DNA of 64,000 bases from Oscillospiraceae bacterium (GCA_017458335.1 JAFTFT010000040.1:1-64000), one strand, 5' to 3'; positions 27,329 to 35,593 are shown, counted from the stretch's first letter. The notes: generated by a model from the letters alone, not told the origin. Numbers and translations: made by a program.

Positions 27329-28203
27329 GAACGGAACAGAGCATGTGGGTGGCGGACGGCTGGCAGGACTATGAGCTGCTGGACTGTTCCCGCGGCGAAA
27401 AGCTGGAGCGCTGGGGCGAGGTGTATCTGGTCCGGCCGGATCCGCAGGCCATCTGGGACACCCCGCGCAGAAACCGGCACTGGCAGACGCGCAACGGCCG
27501 CTATGTCCGCAGCGAGAGCGGCGGAGGCAGCTGGGAAAAGGGGAGTATCCCGGAGGTCTGGGAGATGTGCTATAAGGACCTGCGCTTCCGGGTCAGACCC
27601 ATGAACTTCAAGCATACCGGCCTCTTCCCCGAGCAGGCGGCCAACTGGGACTGGGCCATGGAAAAAATCCGCGCGGCCGGTCGGCCGGTGCGGGTGTTGA
27701 ACCTCTTTGCGTATACCGGCGCGGCGACCGTCGCCTGCCTGAAGGCGGGGGCGGAGGTCTGCCATGTGGATGCCGCCAAAGGTATGGTGGCCTGGGCGAA
27801 GGAAAACGCCGAGGCGAGCGGGGTGAGCGGGGCGCCGGTCCGCTGGATCGTGGACGACTGCCTGAAGTTTGTCGAGCGGGAGATCCGCCGCGGCAGAAAG
27901 TATGACGCCATCATCATGGACCCGCCCTCCTACGGCCGCGGCCCGGGGGGCGAGGTCTGGAAACTGGAGCAGAACCTCTGGCCCTTCGTGTCGGCCTGTG
28001 CGGGCGTCCTGTCGGAAAGGCCACTCTTCGTGCTGATCAACTCCTACACCACGGGCCTCTCTCCCTCGGTGCTGAGCTATGTGACGGAAAGCGTGTTCCG
28101 GACCCGCTTCGGCGGAGAAGCCGAAGCGAGAGAGCTCTGCCTCCCCGTGACGGACAGCGGTCTCTACCTGCCCTGCGGCGCAAGCTGCCGCCATGAGTTC
28201 TGA
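27325..28203 (+). CDS. SAM-dependent methyltransferase, RlmI/PF10672-like
   Basis: A 292-residue probable RNA (cytosine-C5 type) methyltransferase without the PUA domain of full RlmI. Landmarks: FKHTGLFPEQAANWDW near residue 93, SAM-binding VLNLFAYTGAATVACLKAGA near residue 125, and the catalytic-region IIMDPPSYGRGPGGEVW near residue 195. DPPSYGR is characteristic of this group. Coupled by ATGA to the YihY gene. rRNA is the likely substrate; the position is unknown. Confidence 0.82.
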   Translation: MRTEQSMWVADGWQDYELLDCSRGEKLERWGEVYLVRPDPQAIWDTPRRNRHWQTRNGRYVRSESGGGSWEKGSIPEVWEMCYKDLRFRVRPMNFKHTGLFPEQAANWDWAMEKIRAAGRPVRVLNLFAYTGAATVACLKAGAEVCHVDAAKGMVAWAKENAEASGVSGAPVRWIVDDCLKFVEREIRRGRKYDAIIMDPPSYGRGPGGEVWKLEQNLWPFVSACAGVLSERPLFVLINSYTTGLSPSVLSYVTESVFRTRFGGEAEARELCLPVTDSGLYLPCGASCRHEF

Positions 28204-28220
28204 CCGGCGTGCCCTGCAGA

Positions 28221-28264
28221 TGAAAAGCCGCCCTCTGTGCTGCAGCACAGAGGGCGGCTTTTCA
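28221..28264. terminator. Perfect 44-bp palindrome, bidirectional terminator
   Basis: A 22-base arm (28221-28242) is followed directly by its exact complement (28243-28264), with A-rich and T-rich ends so that each strand presents a GC stem followed by a T stretch. It lies between convergent methyltransferase genes and should stop both transcripts. Confidence 0.85.
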
Positions 28265-28304
28265 AATTTAACAGGCCCGAACGCAACAGGTCCGGGTTCA
28301 TCCC

Positions 28305-29033
28305 TCATACGGGGAAGGAAGCTTCACCGCGCCGGCAGGAGAGATACAGCCGGTCCCCGGCTTCTTCCGACGTGAAGTCGGTGAAGCCGTGGGCGGCGAA
28401 CAAATCGGCGAGCCGCGCCGGGTCATGAGCGTACTCGATGTGCTCTTCCCGGCGGCGGCGCCAGAGCCGGCCTTCCCGCGTGAAGATGTCCATCCCGTAT
28501 ACCAGTGCGTCAAGCTCTGTGTCGAAGTCCGCCCGCCACAGGCAGAGCAGATCCTCATCTTCGTCGACAAAGGTGTCGCCGTCCAGCCCTTTCAGGTAGT
28601 CCGGCGCACGCAGATCGAAGAGGAACAGCCCGCCCGGCCGAATAAAACAGGGCAGCCGCCGCAGCAGGGCTTCCAGCTGCTCCGGAGAGAGATAGTTCAT
28701 CCCCTCCAGCGAGCAGAAGGCCGCGTCCACGGTGCCGTAGAGGTCGAGTTCGGCCGCGTCCTGCATCAGGAAGAGCGGAGGCACCGGAAGCCCGGTGCAT
28801 TTTTCTCTGGCTTCCATCAGCATCTGCTCCGACGCGTCCACGGAGATCAGCTCATAACCGCGCCGGGACATTTCGAGGCTCATGCTTCCCGTCCCGCAGC
28901 AGAGATCCAGCAACAGGTGATATTCCCCGCCGTCCGCCCGGAACGCGGCCTCATACCGGTCGGCAAAGCCCCGGTAATCCACATCGGCGGTCAGTCTGTC
29001 GTAATATGCGGCGAGGGCTTCGTAGCAGCTCAT
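28305..29033 (-). CDS. Class I SAM-dependent methyltransferase
   Basis: A 242-residue methyltransferase of the Methyltransf_25/11 kind. The SAM loop is LLLDLCCGTGSMSLEMSRRG near residue 38, ISVDASEQML follows, and AAFCSLEGMNYL near residue 105 is the fourth conserved block. The N-terminal YEALAAYYDRLTADVDY is typical of small-molecule or unknown-substrate members common in Firmicutes. Its start overlaps the stop of the upstream yerC-like gene by four bases, so both are expressed as one unit. Confidence 0.8.
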   Translation of the reverse strand: MSCYEALAAYYDRLTADVDYRGFADRYEAAFRADGGEYHLLLDLCCGTGSMSLEMSRRGYELISVDASEQMLMEAREKCTGLPVPPLFLMQDAAELDLYGTVDAAFCSLEGMNYLSPEQLEALLRRLPCFIRPGGLFLFDLRAPDYLKGLDGDTFVDEDEDLLCLWRADFDTELDALVYGMDIFTREGRLWRRRREEHIEYAHDPARLADLFAAHGFTDFTSEEAGDRLYLSCRRGEASFPV

Positions 29034-29326
29034 TTTCCCTCTGCCTCAAGCCGTTCAAAGACGAGATCGTATCCGCCCGCACCATACTGCAGCGAGCGGT
29101 TCACCCGGCTGATGGTGGCGCTGGAGGCGCCAGTCTCGGCGAGAATCTCGTTATAGATCTTTCCGTCATGCAGGGCCCGCGCCACCTGATAGCGCTGCTC
29201 CATGGCGGAAAGCTCGCTCATCGTGCAGAGATCCTCAAAAAACTGCAGGCATTCTTCCACCGACCGGAGGGAGAGAATGGCTTCATAGAGAGCGGGATTA
29301 TGCGCGCGTCTGGTTCTTGTGTTCAT
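29030..29326 (-). CDS. YerC/YecD family TrpR-like DNA-binding protein
   Basis: A 98-residue all-helical protein with a TrpR-type helix-turn-helix: SAMEQRYQVARALHDGKIYN, then AETGASSATISRVNRSL near residues 62-78. Length and sequence fit the Firmicute YerC group, whose targets are poorly known. GGAGG lies just upstream of the ATG. The upstream region carries two tandem 71-bp repeats each containing a GC hairpin, which could be its own regulatory target. Confidence 0.88.
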   Translation of the reverse strand: MNTRTRRAHNPALYEAILSLRSVEECLQFFEDLCTMSELSAMEQRYQVARALHDGKIYNEILAETGASSATISRVNRSLQYGAGGYDLVFERLEAEGK

Positions 29327-29358
29327 GGTTACCTCCGGGCATTTTTTTCATTACATCG

Positions 29359-29499
29359 TTTCAGCATTATGAGCTTTACGATATTTCTCCCCACCTCCGG
29401 CGGGGAAAAAATCTCTGTGACAATACTTGTTTCAGCATTATGAGCTTTACGATATTTCTCCCCGCCTCCGGCGGGGAAATATCTCCGTGACAATGCCTG
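29359..29499. repeat. Two tandem 71/70-bp repeats with internal hairpins
   Basis: The units begin at 29359 and 29430, both with TTTCAGCATTATGAGCTTTA, and differ at only a few positions; a third partial start (TTTCAG) occurs at 29500. Each unit contains the CCCC(G/A)CC-TCC-GGCGGGG core (29380-29412 and 29451-29483) flanked by AT-rich complementary arms. The block lies directly upstream of the yerC-like gene. Confidence 0.85.
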
Positions 29500-29655
29500 T
29501 TTCAGTATACTTTTTCTACATTTTACTTCATTTCGCTAAAAAAGTAAAGTTATGAATTCGCCGTTTTCTGCCGCAGACCCGGCGCTTTCCCGAAGCCCGC
29601 CGAAAGCCGCCACGCAAGCGGCCCGGAAGCATCTCGGGAACCTTCCCTGAGCGTG

Positions 29656-29684
29656 TTGACAGTCCGGAAGCAATATGATAAGAT
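29656..29684 (+). promoter_or_regulatory. Alpha-galactosidase promoter
   Basis: Perfect TTGACA (29656-29661), 17 bases, TAAGAT (29679-29684). It places transcription start near 29691, downstream of an ATG at 29675, which supports the later ATG at 29726 as the real start. Confidence 0.78.
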
Positions 29685-29725
29685 GCGCTTTGCAATTTCA
29701 GAAGAAAGCGGAGAGATCAGAGGAT

Positions 29726-31954
29726 ATGAGCATTCTTTTTCAGCGTGAGCAGGGGCTTCTCACCCTCCTCACCGACCATACCGCCTATCAGATGCAGATC
29801 GGCCCGGAGGGCTATCTGCTGCATACCTATTACGGCCGCGCCTGCGCGGAAGATTTCCGCTATCTCCATCTGGAGCGGGACTGCGGCTTCTCCCCGAATC
29901 CCTACGCGCTCTCGGCCTCAAGAGGCTTTTCTCTGGACACGATGCCCCAGGAGTACAGCGGCTCCAACGGGGCCGACTTCCGCCTGCCCTGCATTCTCTC
30001 GGAGAGTGATGACGGCGTTCTCGGTGTGGATCTGCGCTATGTGCGGCATGAGATCCGGAAGGGCGCCTTTCCGTTGAAAGGCCTTCCGGCGGCCTTCGCC
30101 GGGGAAGACGGGGAGGCCGAGACCCTCTCGGTGCTTCTGCGGGACGCAGCCACGGGGCTGGAGACGGAACTGCTGTACGGGGTGTTCCCCCACCGGGACG
30201 TCATCACTCGGGCGGCCCGGATCCGAAACGGCGGAGAGAAGACCGTCCGGCTCCGGAAGGCGGCTTCAGCCTGCCTCGACCTGCCCTTCGGCACCTGGGA
30301 CTGTATCGACTTTCACGGCCGCCATGCCATGGAGCGGCTGCCGGAGCGGGTCCCCGTTTCCAACGGAATCCGCACGATTGCCTCGGAGAGAGGCTATTCC
30401 AGCCATCAGCACAATCCCTTTGTCATCCTCTGTGATCATGAAACCAATGAGGACCAGGGCGAGTGCTGCGGCCTGATGCTCTGCTATTCCGGCAACCACC
30501 GGACCGAGCTGGAACTGGATCAGACCGGCTCGCTCCGCATCGTCTCCGGCATCGGAGAACGCTTCTTCTGCTGGACGCTGGAGCCGGGAGCGTCCTTTGA
30601 CACCCCGCAGCTGCTTCTGAGCTTCACATCCGACGGCCTCGGCGCGCTCTCGCGGCAGTTCCACCGCTTCATCCGCGGCAACCTCTGCCGCAGCCCGTGG
30701 ACCGGGAGAAAACGCCCCGTCCTGCTCAACAGCTGGGAGGCGGCATATCTGACCTTTGACGAGGCGCTGCTGCTGCGCCTGGCGAAAAGCGCAAAACAGC
30801 TCGGCGTGGAGCTTCTGGTTCTGGACGACGGCTGGTTCGGCGACCGCGATGAGGACAACCGCGCTCTGGGCGACTGGACACCGAATCTCCGCAAGCTCCC
30901 GGACGGCCTCGGCGGCCTGATCCGCAAGATTAAGGACGAGGGCCTGAAGTTCGGCCTCTGGATCGAGCCGGAGATGGTGAGCGAAAATTCGGATCTCTAT
31001 CGGGCGCATCCGGACTGGGCCCTGCGCGTTCCGGGGCGGCAGCCTGCCATCGGGCGAAACCAGATGGTTCTGGATCTGTCCCGGCCGGAGATCGCGGACT
31101 GGCTCTATGAGACCGTTGCAGGACTCCTGCGCGAGAACCCCATTGACTATATCAAGTGGGACATGAACCGCGCCATGACCGATCTCTACAGTGCATCGCT
31201 CCCGGCGGAACATCAGGGTGAACTGGCCCACCGCTACATCCTGGGGCTCTATTCTGTGCTTGCGAGACTCACGGAGGAGTTCCCGGAGGTGCTGTTCGAG
31301 GGCTGCGCCGGCGGCGGCGGCCGCTTCGACGCGGGGATGCTGGCGTTCCATCCGCAGGTCTGGTGCAGCGACAACACCGACCCCATCGCCCGGCTCCGCA
31401 TCCAGGAGGGGACCTCCTACGGCTATCCCGCCTCGGCGGTCGGCGCCCATGTCTCGGCCAGTCCCAACCACCAGACGGGCCGCTCCACCCCCTTCGGAAC
31501 CAGGGCGGCGGTCGCCATGGCCGGCACCTTCGGCTATGAGCTGGATCCGGCGAAGCTCTCGGAGGAGGAGCGCCGGGAAGTCCGGCGGCAGATCAGCTTC
31601 TTCCACCGGGTCGAGGATCTGGTGCGGGAGGGAGACCATTACCGCCTGGGCGCCATGGAGAAGGAGCGCTTCACAGCGTGGCAGTTTGTCTCAGAGGACC
31701 GGGAGAAGAGTCTCTTCACCCTGGTGCTGACGGAACCGGAGGGAAACCCAAGACCGCTCCATGTGCGCCTGAAGGGCCTGGATCCCGAAAAGCGCTATCG
31801 CCTTGCGGAGACGGAGTATGCCGGCTGCCTCTACCGCGGGGATGAGAAGCTTCCGGAGGTGCTCTCCGGAGCGGCGCTGATGTACGGCGGACTGACCCTG
31901 CCGAGACTCTACGGAGACTACCCCTCGGTACAGATCCTTCTGAAAACCGAATAA
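29726..31954 (+). CDS. Alpha-galactosidase, GH36
   Basis: A 742-residue retaining glycosidase that removes terminal alpha-galactose from raffinose-family oligosaccharides, galactomannan or similar. An N-terminal beta-sandwich (about 1-320) precedes the TIM barrel. Barrel motifs are LVLDDGWFG near residue 370, LWIEPEMVS near 411, the nucleophile Asp479 in IKWDMNR, the GCAGGGGRFD segment, and acid/base Asp549 in WCSDNTDP. The C-terminal beta domain is complete. No signal peptide, so cytoplasmic; no transporter is adjacent. The length is typical of bacterial GH36 group I. Start chosen from the promoter position. Confidence 0.95.
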   Translation: MSILFQREQGLLTLLTDHTAYQMQIGPEGYLLHTYYGRACAEDFRYLHLERDCGFSPNPYALSASRGFSLDTMPQEYSGSNGADFRLPCILSESDDGVLGVDLRYVRHEIRKGAFPLKGLPAAFAGEDGEAETLSVLLRDAATGLETELLYGVFPHRDVITRAARIRNGGEKTVRLRKAASACLDLPFGTWDCIDFHGRHAMERLPERVPVSNGIRTIASERGYSSHQHNPFVILCDHETNEDQGECCGLMLCYSGNHRTELELDQTGSLRIVSGIGERFFCWTLEPGASFDTPQLLLSFTSDGLGALSRQFHRFIRGNLCRSPWTGRKRPVLLNSWEAAYLTFDEALLLRLAKSAKQLGVELLVLDDGWFGDRDEDNRALGDWTPNLRKLPDGLGGLIRKIKDEGLKFGLWIEPEMVSENSDLYRAHPDWALRVPGRQPAIGRNQMVLDLSRPEIADWLYETVAGLLRENPIDYIKWDMNRAMTDLYSASLPAEHQGELAHRYILGLYSVLARLTEEFPEVLFEGCAGGGGRFDAGMLAFHPQVWCSDNTDPIARLRIQEGTSYGYPASAVGAHVSASPNHQTGRSTPFGTRAAVAMAGTFGYELDPAKLSEEERREVRRQISFFHRVEDLVREGDHYRLGAMEKERFTAWQFVSEDREKSLFTLVLTEPEGNPRPLHVRLKGLDPEKRYRLAETEYAGCLYRGDEKLPEVLSGAALMYGGLTLPRLYGDYPSVQILLKTE

Positions 31955-31986
31955 AGAAATACCCCGCCGAAAGGCGGGGTATTTCT
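31955..31986. terminator. Hairpin between convergent genes, GNRA loop
   Basis: A perfect 14-bp stem (31955-31968 with 31973-31986) capped by GAAA, beginning with the last bases after the alpha-galactosidase stop. The A-rich outer arm gives T-rich ends on both strands, consistent with a bidirectional terminator. It shares the CCCCGCC/GGCGGGG core. Confidence 0.75.
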
Positions 31987-32007
31987 CTATCAGAAGCGTT
32001 ATAACCC

Positions 32008-32037
32008 GTATTCACCCCCGCCGCCGGGGATGAATAC
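32008..32037. repeat. Second hairpin in the same gap
   Basis: GTATTCA (32008-32014) pairs with 32031-32037; after one C-A mismatch, CCCC pairs with GGGG around a GCCGCC loop. It lies just past the end of the minus-strand CofE-like gene, so it is probably the terminator for that gene. Confidence 0.6.
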
Positions 32038-32049
32038 AAAATATCTGTC

Positions 32050-33243
32050 TTATTCGTTCGTGTAATTGTCGAAGTAACCCTGGATATAGACGATCGGCGT
32101 ACCCTTGTCGCCGGAGCCGGAGGTCAGGTCGCAGAGCGAACCAATCAGATCGGTCAGACGGCGCGGCGTCGTGCCTTCCGAGACCATGTTTCCGACCAGG
32201 CTGTCGCCGGTCTTGGCGCGGATCTTCGCTTCGATGGCGCTGCGCAGCTCGTCGCCGGAGAGGGTGCCGAACTCGTTATCCGCCAGGTACTTGAGCTTCA
32301 GTTCGTTCGGGGTGCCGACCAGGCCCTTGGTGTATCCCGGGGAGACCACCGGGTCCGCCAGCTCCCAGATCTTGCCGACGGGATCCTTGAAGGCGCCGTC
32401 GCCGTAGACCATGGCCTCGATCCGCCTGCCGGAGGCCTCGGAGAGGTAAGCGCTGATGGCTTCGGCCACCGCGGTGCAGTCGCGCGGGAAGAGCTTCACG
32501 GTCTCTTCGGTGGCCTTGTTGGAACCCAGCAGGCCGTATTCCTCGTTAAAGCCGCTGCCGTCCACGGGCGCGTTCAGAATGTCGTCCAGGCCGAGCACCG
32601 TTTTGGCGCCGGCGTCACGAAGCAGGCGCTTGGAGCGGGCGCGGGTATGAATGTCGCAGGTGATGACGGTGTCGGTATACTCCAGCAGGGTCGTGACCTT
32701 GTTCCCGAAGAGAATCTCCACCTCGCAGCCTTCGCCGCGGATCAGATCGGAATAGAAATCGATATAGTCGACACCGGTGAAGGGATGGACGATGTGCCCG
32801 AAATACTCACGGAACTGCGCCACGGTCAGCACATCCGCATAGGGGTTCACGCCGGCCTTGTCCAGCAGGTCCCAGTCCACCAGGTGGTTCCCCACTTCGT
32901 CAGAGGGGTAGGAGAGGAGCAGCACGATCTTCCTGCAGCCGGCTGCCATGCCGCGCAGCAGCAGAGAGAAGCGGTTCCGGCTCAGAATCGGGAACGCGAC
33001 GCCGACCGTACCGCCGCCGGTCTTCTGACGGAAATCCTTCGCGATCTGCGCGACGGAGGCATAGTTGCCCTGGGCGCGCGCCACGACGGACTCGGTGACC
33101 GCCACGACGTCACGGTCACAGGGGGTGATGCCGGCTTCCTGCCAGGCCGCCTGTACGGAATCCGAGACGATCTTCGCGATGTCGTCGCCCTGACGGATGA
33201 TGGGTGCGCGGACACCGCGCACAACAGTGCCGATGGTTCTCAT
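32050..33243 (-). CDS. CofE-like gamma-glutamyl ligase
   Basis: A 397-residue protein related to coenzyme F420-0:L-glutamate ligase. The N-terminal part has TVVRGVRAPIIRQGDDI and VVAVTESVVARAQGNY (residues 47-62), and the central part has ILSRNRFSLLLRG and TCDIHTRARSKR. Genuine CofE is about 250 residues; this longer form with an extra C-terminal region is widespread in anaerobic Firmicutes that lack F420 genes, and its substrate is unknown. No other F420 biosynthesis gene is seen in the window. It has its own promoter and an AAGGAG site. Confidence 0.75.
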   Translation of the reverse strand: MRTIGTVVRGVRAPIIRQGDDIAKIVSDSVQAAWQEAGITPCDRDVVAVTESVVARAQGNYASVAQIAKDFRQKTGGGTVGVAFPILSRNRFSLLLRGMAAGCRKIVLLLSYPSDEVGNHLVDWDLLDKAGVNPYADVLTVAQFREYFGHIVHPFTGVDYIDFYSDLIRGEGCEVEILFGNKVTTLLEYTDTVITCDIHTRARSKRLLRDAGAKTVLGLDDILNAPVDGSGFNEEYGLLGSNKATEETVKLFPRDCTAVAEAISAYLSEASGRRIEAMVYGDGAFKDPVGKIWELADPVVSPGYTKGLVGTPNELKLKYLADNEFGTLSGDELRSAIEAKIRAKTGDSLVGNMVSEGTTPRRLTDLIGSLCDLTSGSGDKGTPIVYIQGYFDNYTNE

Positions 33244-33288
33244 GATGATGAAAGACTCCTTTTCGATTTGGCTTAATTTTACTTGGGT

Positions 33289-33317
33289 ATTATACAGTTT
33301 GCCCGCAGAGAAGTAAA
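33289..33317 (-). promoter_or_regulatory. Promoter for the CofE-like gene
   Basis: On the minus strand TTTACT (33317-33312), 17 bases, perfect TATAAT (33294-33289), about 45 bases before the start codon at 33243. Confidence 0.7.
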
Positions 33318-33330
33318 GTTTTTTTTATAT

Positions 33331-33505
33331 TCAAAACATCCTCATCCGGCAGTAGGCCAGGTCCAGGTCGTCCTGGGTGATGCCGAGGTAGCGCTGGGTC
33401 ACGGCGAAGCTTGAGTGGTTGTAGACCATCATGATCACTTCCGGACGGATCTTCGCCCGGGACCACGCGTTGTAGCCCCAGGTCTTGCGCAGACTGTGGC
33501 ACGCG
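33331..33505 (-). pseudogene. Tyrosine recombinase/phage integrase, C-terminal remnant
   Basis: Read on the minus strand, this frame gives CHSLRKTWGYNAW, then MMVYNHSSFAVTQRYLGIT, ending RMRMF and TGA at 33333-33331. These are the box II H-x-x-R motif, the second His (NHSS) and the catalytic Tyr (QRYLGI) of tyrosine recombinases. Only the last 50-60 residues remain; the N-terminal arm and catalytic domain start are cut off near 33505, where an unrelated plus-strand fragment begins. It marks a former integration site at the left edge of the island. Confidence 0.8.
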
Positions 33506-34020
33506 ATAGCAGAGCTACACCTTCTTATGAGATTTTCATTGGTGATGTGAGAGCAGATTCAACAGTAGAAGGAAATAAATATCAGGCTGTAGTCGAGAAA
33601 ATCAAAGAAAAGGTTGAAGTGAGGATCAAGTTTAAGGGATACGTATTGATGCCCACAAGGACATATCTCCGACCGACAGAAGAGAAAATATCTGTAGAAT
33701 ACGTTGCAGAATATGTGGAAGAGCCAGCCGGGATACCTGATAACACAATATTGAAGGCTTATAATGAAGAGTATGATGTTCTGATTTATGACGAGGAGAA
33801 CAGTGCTGAAGCAGATGACGTTCTGGCGCTGTATGAGACGATCTTCAAGGGCAACCCCATCGTGAAAGATGTCAGGGTGGCGGTAGATCAAACGGGAACA
33901 AAGCATGGTTTTGTTCGCTTCCAGCCGGAAGTCATCCAGTTCTTTGATGATGACATCTACGACTATGAAGGGAACTGGACCGGCCTTGCCCAGGGCCTTT
34001 ACCGGGCTGAACCTCCCTGA
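33505..34020 (+). pseudogene. Unrecognised 5-prime-truncated fragment
   Basis: An open frame enters from the integrase remnant and codes about 170 residues beginning TPSYEIFIGDVRADST, with acidic stretches such as YDEENSAEADDVLALYETIF, ending at 34020. It has no start codon or ribosome site of its own; the upstream part of the frame is the reverse of the integrase. Lower GC than the flanking chromosome. I do not recognise the family. It is followed in another frame by a phage-like fragment, so it is probably the leftover of a larger gene. Confidence 0.45.
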
Positions 34021-34207
34021 GATCGGCGCGGGACAGCTTGCGATGGCGGGGACAGGAGCATCCTCCGTTGTAAACCATACCCGCTCCATCGGCACGGTGC
34101 AGGTTGTCAACGGCTACAATGCCAGGAACGACAACGATCTGGCGGACACGGTTGTCCATCGGATCAATGAAATGCTCAACGAGGACAGCAGGGTGTGGGG
34201 CAAATAA
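33990..34207 (+). pseudogene. Possible phage tail tape-measure C-terminal remnant
   Basis: In a second plus-strand frame the residues from about 33990 read GLNLPEIGAGQLAMAGTGAS, then VQVVNGYNARNDNDLADTVV, ending in RINEMLNEDSRVWGK. A Gly/Ala-rich stretch followed by a beta strand and an amphipathic helix ending near the stop resembles the C-terminus of phage tape-measure proteins. The frame overlaps the previous fragment around 33990-34020, so one frameshift or a rearrangement joins them. Identification is tentative. Confidence 0.4.
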
Positions 34208-34279
34208 AGCCTTGCACCTACGTCCATTCATATTTCAGACAAGGATTATTCAGAAAAAAGAACTTGCAACAGTGAACAA

Positions 34280-34314
34280 TTTCGGCTAAAATAAGATGCA
34301 ATCGTATTTTGGAC
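34280..34314 (+). repeat. Left inverted repeat of the cassette
   Basis: Outer end TTTCGGCTAA, inner end TTTTGGAC. It ends at the ribosome site of the enclosed gene (GGAGGT at 34315-34320), so it overlaps the promoter region and could also act as an operator. Confidence 0.75.
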
Positions 34315-34326
34315 GGAGGTGATCCT

Positions 34327-35553
34327 ATGGCATATATTCATCGTACCCTTGAACAAAAGATTATGGATATCAGCAGGGACTATAGCTGCCTGCTCTTGAT
34401 TGGTCCGCGCCAGGTGGGAAAGACCACAATGCTGGAGCACCTGATGGAAGGTTCTGGGCGTCAGAAAGTAACTCTGGATGATGTAGAGAATAGACGACTT
34501 GCACAGTCTGACCCAGCACTGTTTCTTGAGATGCATCCAGCGCCCGTGCTTATAGATGAAGTTCAGTATGCTCCTCAGTTGTTTTCTTACATTAAGATCA
34601 ACGTGGACAACGGTGCGGCACCGGGTTCTTATTGGCTGACGGGTTCCCAGGCATTTCAGCTGATGGAACTGGCACAGGAGACACTTGCTGGAAGAACTGC
34701 AATTGTCCATATGTCAGCCCTATCCCAATCTGAGTTGTACGGAGATGGGACAACAGAGCCTTTATCACTTAAGCTGGAAAACCTGAATCGGCGCAAAGAA
34801 CATCTTTCCAGTTGTAATTCTATGGAAATGTTTGAACGAATATGGAATGGCGGGATGCCCGGTCACAGGAGTGGTAGGTTTACGGACAGGGATGTGTTCT
34901 ACAGTTCCTACATTCAGACGTATATCAATCGAGATGTTTCAGATATGATTCCAGGGGTGGACAAGCTGCTGTTTGCGGACTTTATCAGAGCAGCGGCTTG
35001 CCGTGTGGGCCAGATGCTGAATACGCATGATATCGCACAGGATGTGGGCGTTTCAGATGACACTGCAAAGAGGTGGCTGCAGGTTTTGGAAAAATCGGAA
35101 GTCGTTTTCTACCTCCGTCCTTATTCGAATAACCTTCTGAAAAGAACAGTCAAGACACCAAAGATGTACTTCTTTGATACTGGACTCGCGGCGTACCTGA
35201 CGAAATATTCAAACCCGGAAATTCTGATGAATGGGGCGATCAATGGAGCTATCCTGGAGAATTACACGGTCGCTGAGATTCGGAAGACCTGGCTGAACAG
35301 CGCCAAGGAATGTCTGTTGCACTATTACAGGGACAAAGACACCAATGAGATTGATATGGTGATTGAAGCAGACGGCGAGCTTCATCCGCTGGAGATCAAG
35401 AAGAGCACGAATCCAGGAACTGAGCTGGCATCTGCTTTTAAGGTGCTGGATAAAGGTTCCGTTCCGAGGGGAGCCGGAGCGATTCTGTGCTTACGGGAGG
35501 AAATCTCTGCCATTGACAGAAACACTTTCATTCTCCCAATCTGGATGATTTGA
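34327..35553 (+). CDS. AAA ATPase with C-terminal DUF4143
   Basis: A 408-residue protein. N-terminal AAA_14 ATPase: Walker A LLIGPRQVGKTTML near residues 25-38, Walker B PVLIDEVQYAP near residue 76, and the sensor region WLTGSQAFQLM near 105. The C-terminal DUF4143 domain has a winged-helix part (NTHDIAQDVGVSDDTAKRWL near 235) and a PD-(D/E)XK-like end (DTNEIDMVIEADGELHPLEI then KKS). These proteins are common, often in many copies per genome, with no settled role. GGAGGT six bases upstream fixes the start at 34327 rather than the ATG at 34309. Lower GC than neighbours. Confidence 0.88.
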   Translation: MAYIHRTLEQKIMDISRDYSCLLLIGPRQVGKTTMLEHLMEGSGRQKVTLDDVENRRLAQSDPALFLEMHPAPVLIDEVQYAPQLFSYIKINVDNGAAPGSYWLTGSQAFQLMELAQETLAGRTAIVHMSALSQSELYGDGTTEPLSLKLENLNRRKEHLSSCNSMEMFERIWNGGMPGHRSGRFTDRDVFYSSYIQTYINRDVSDMIPGVDKLLFADFIRAAACRVGQMLNTHDIAQDVGVSDDTAKRWLQVLEKSEVVFYLRPYSNNLLKRTVKTPKMYFFDTGLAAYLTKYSNPEILMNGAINGAILENYTVAEIRKTWLNSAKECLLHYYRDKDTNEIDMVIEADGELHPLEIKKSTNPGTELASAFKVLDKGSVPRGAGAILCLREEISAIDRNTFILPIWMI

Positions 35554-35558
35554 GAAGC

Positions 35559-35593
35559 GACCAAAATAAGATAGAATCGTATATTAGCCGAAA
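35559..35593 (-). repeat. Right inverted repeat of the cassette
   Basis: Reads GACCAAAATAAGAT and ends TTAGCCGAAA on the plus strand, the complement of the left repeat with six mismatches. It starts six bases after the stop codon of the enclosed gene. Confidence 0.75.

Larger units (their letters stand above)
29327..29725. other. Divergent regulatory region, yerC to alpha-galactosidase
   Basis: A 399-base gap without a gene. From the left it holds the yerC ribosome site, the 71-bp tandem repeats (29359-29499), a TACATTTTACTTC-like AT tract, and the promoter at 29656-29684. Confidence 0.6.
34280..35593 (+). mobile_element. AAA-DUF4143 cassette with terminal inverted repeats
   Basis: One gene is bounded by 35-base imperfect inverted repeats: left 34280-34314, right 35559-35593, matching at 29 of 35 positions and both beginning TTTCGGCTAA at the outer end. 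Each repeat is also internally dyad-like (AAAATAAGAT, three bases, ATCGTATTTT on the left). No transposase is present and I see no clear target duplication. It may be a non-autonomous mobile unit, or the repeats may be paired regulatory operators. Confidence 0.55.

Noticed and set aside
29359..29499. Possible CRISPR array
   Set aside because: Only two full units, unit length 71 bp with no unique spacers between them, and no cas genes; it is a tandem duplication.
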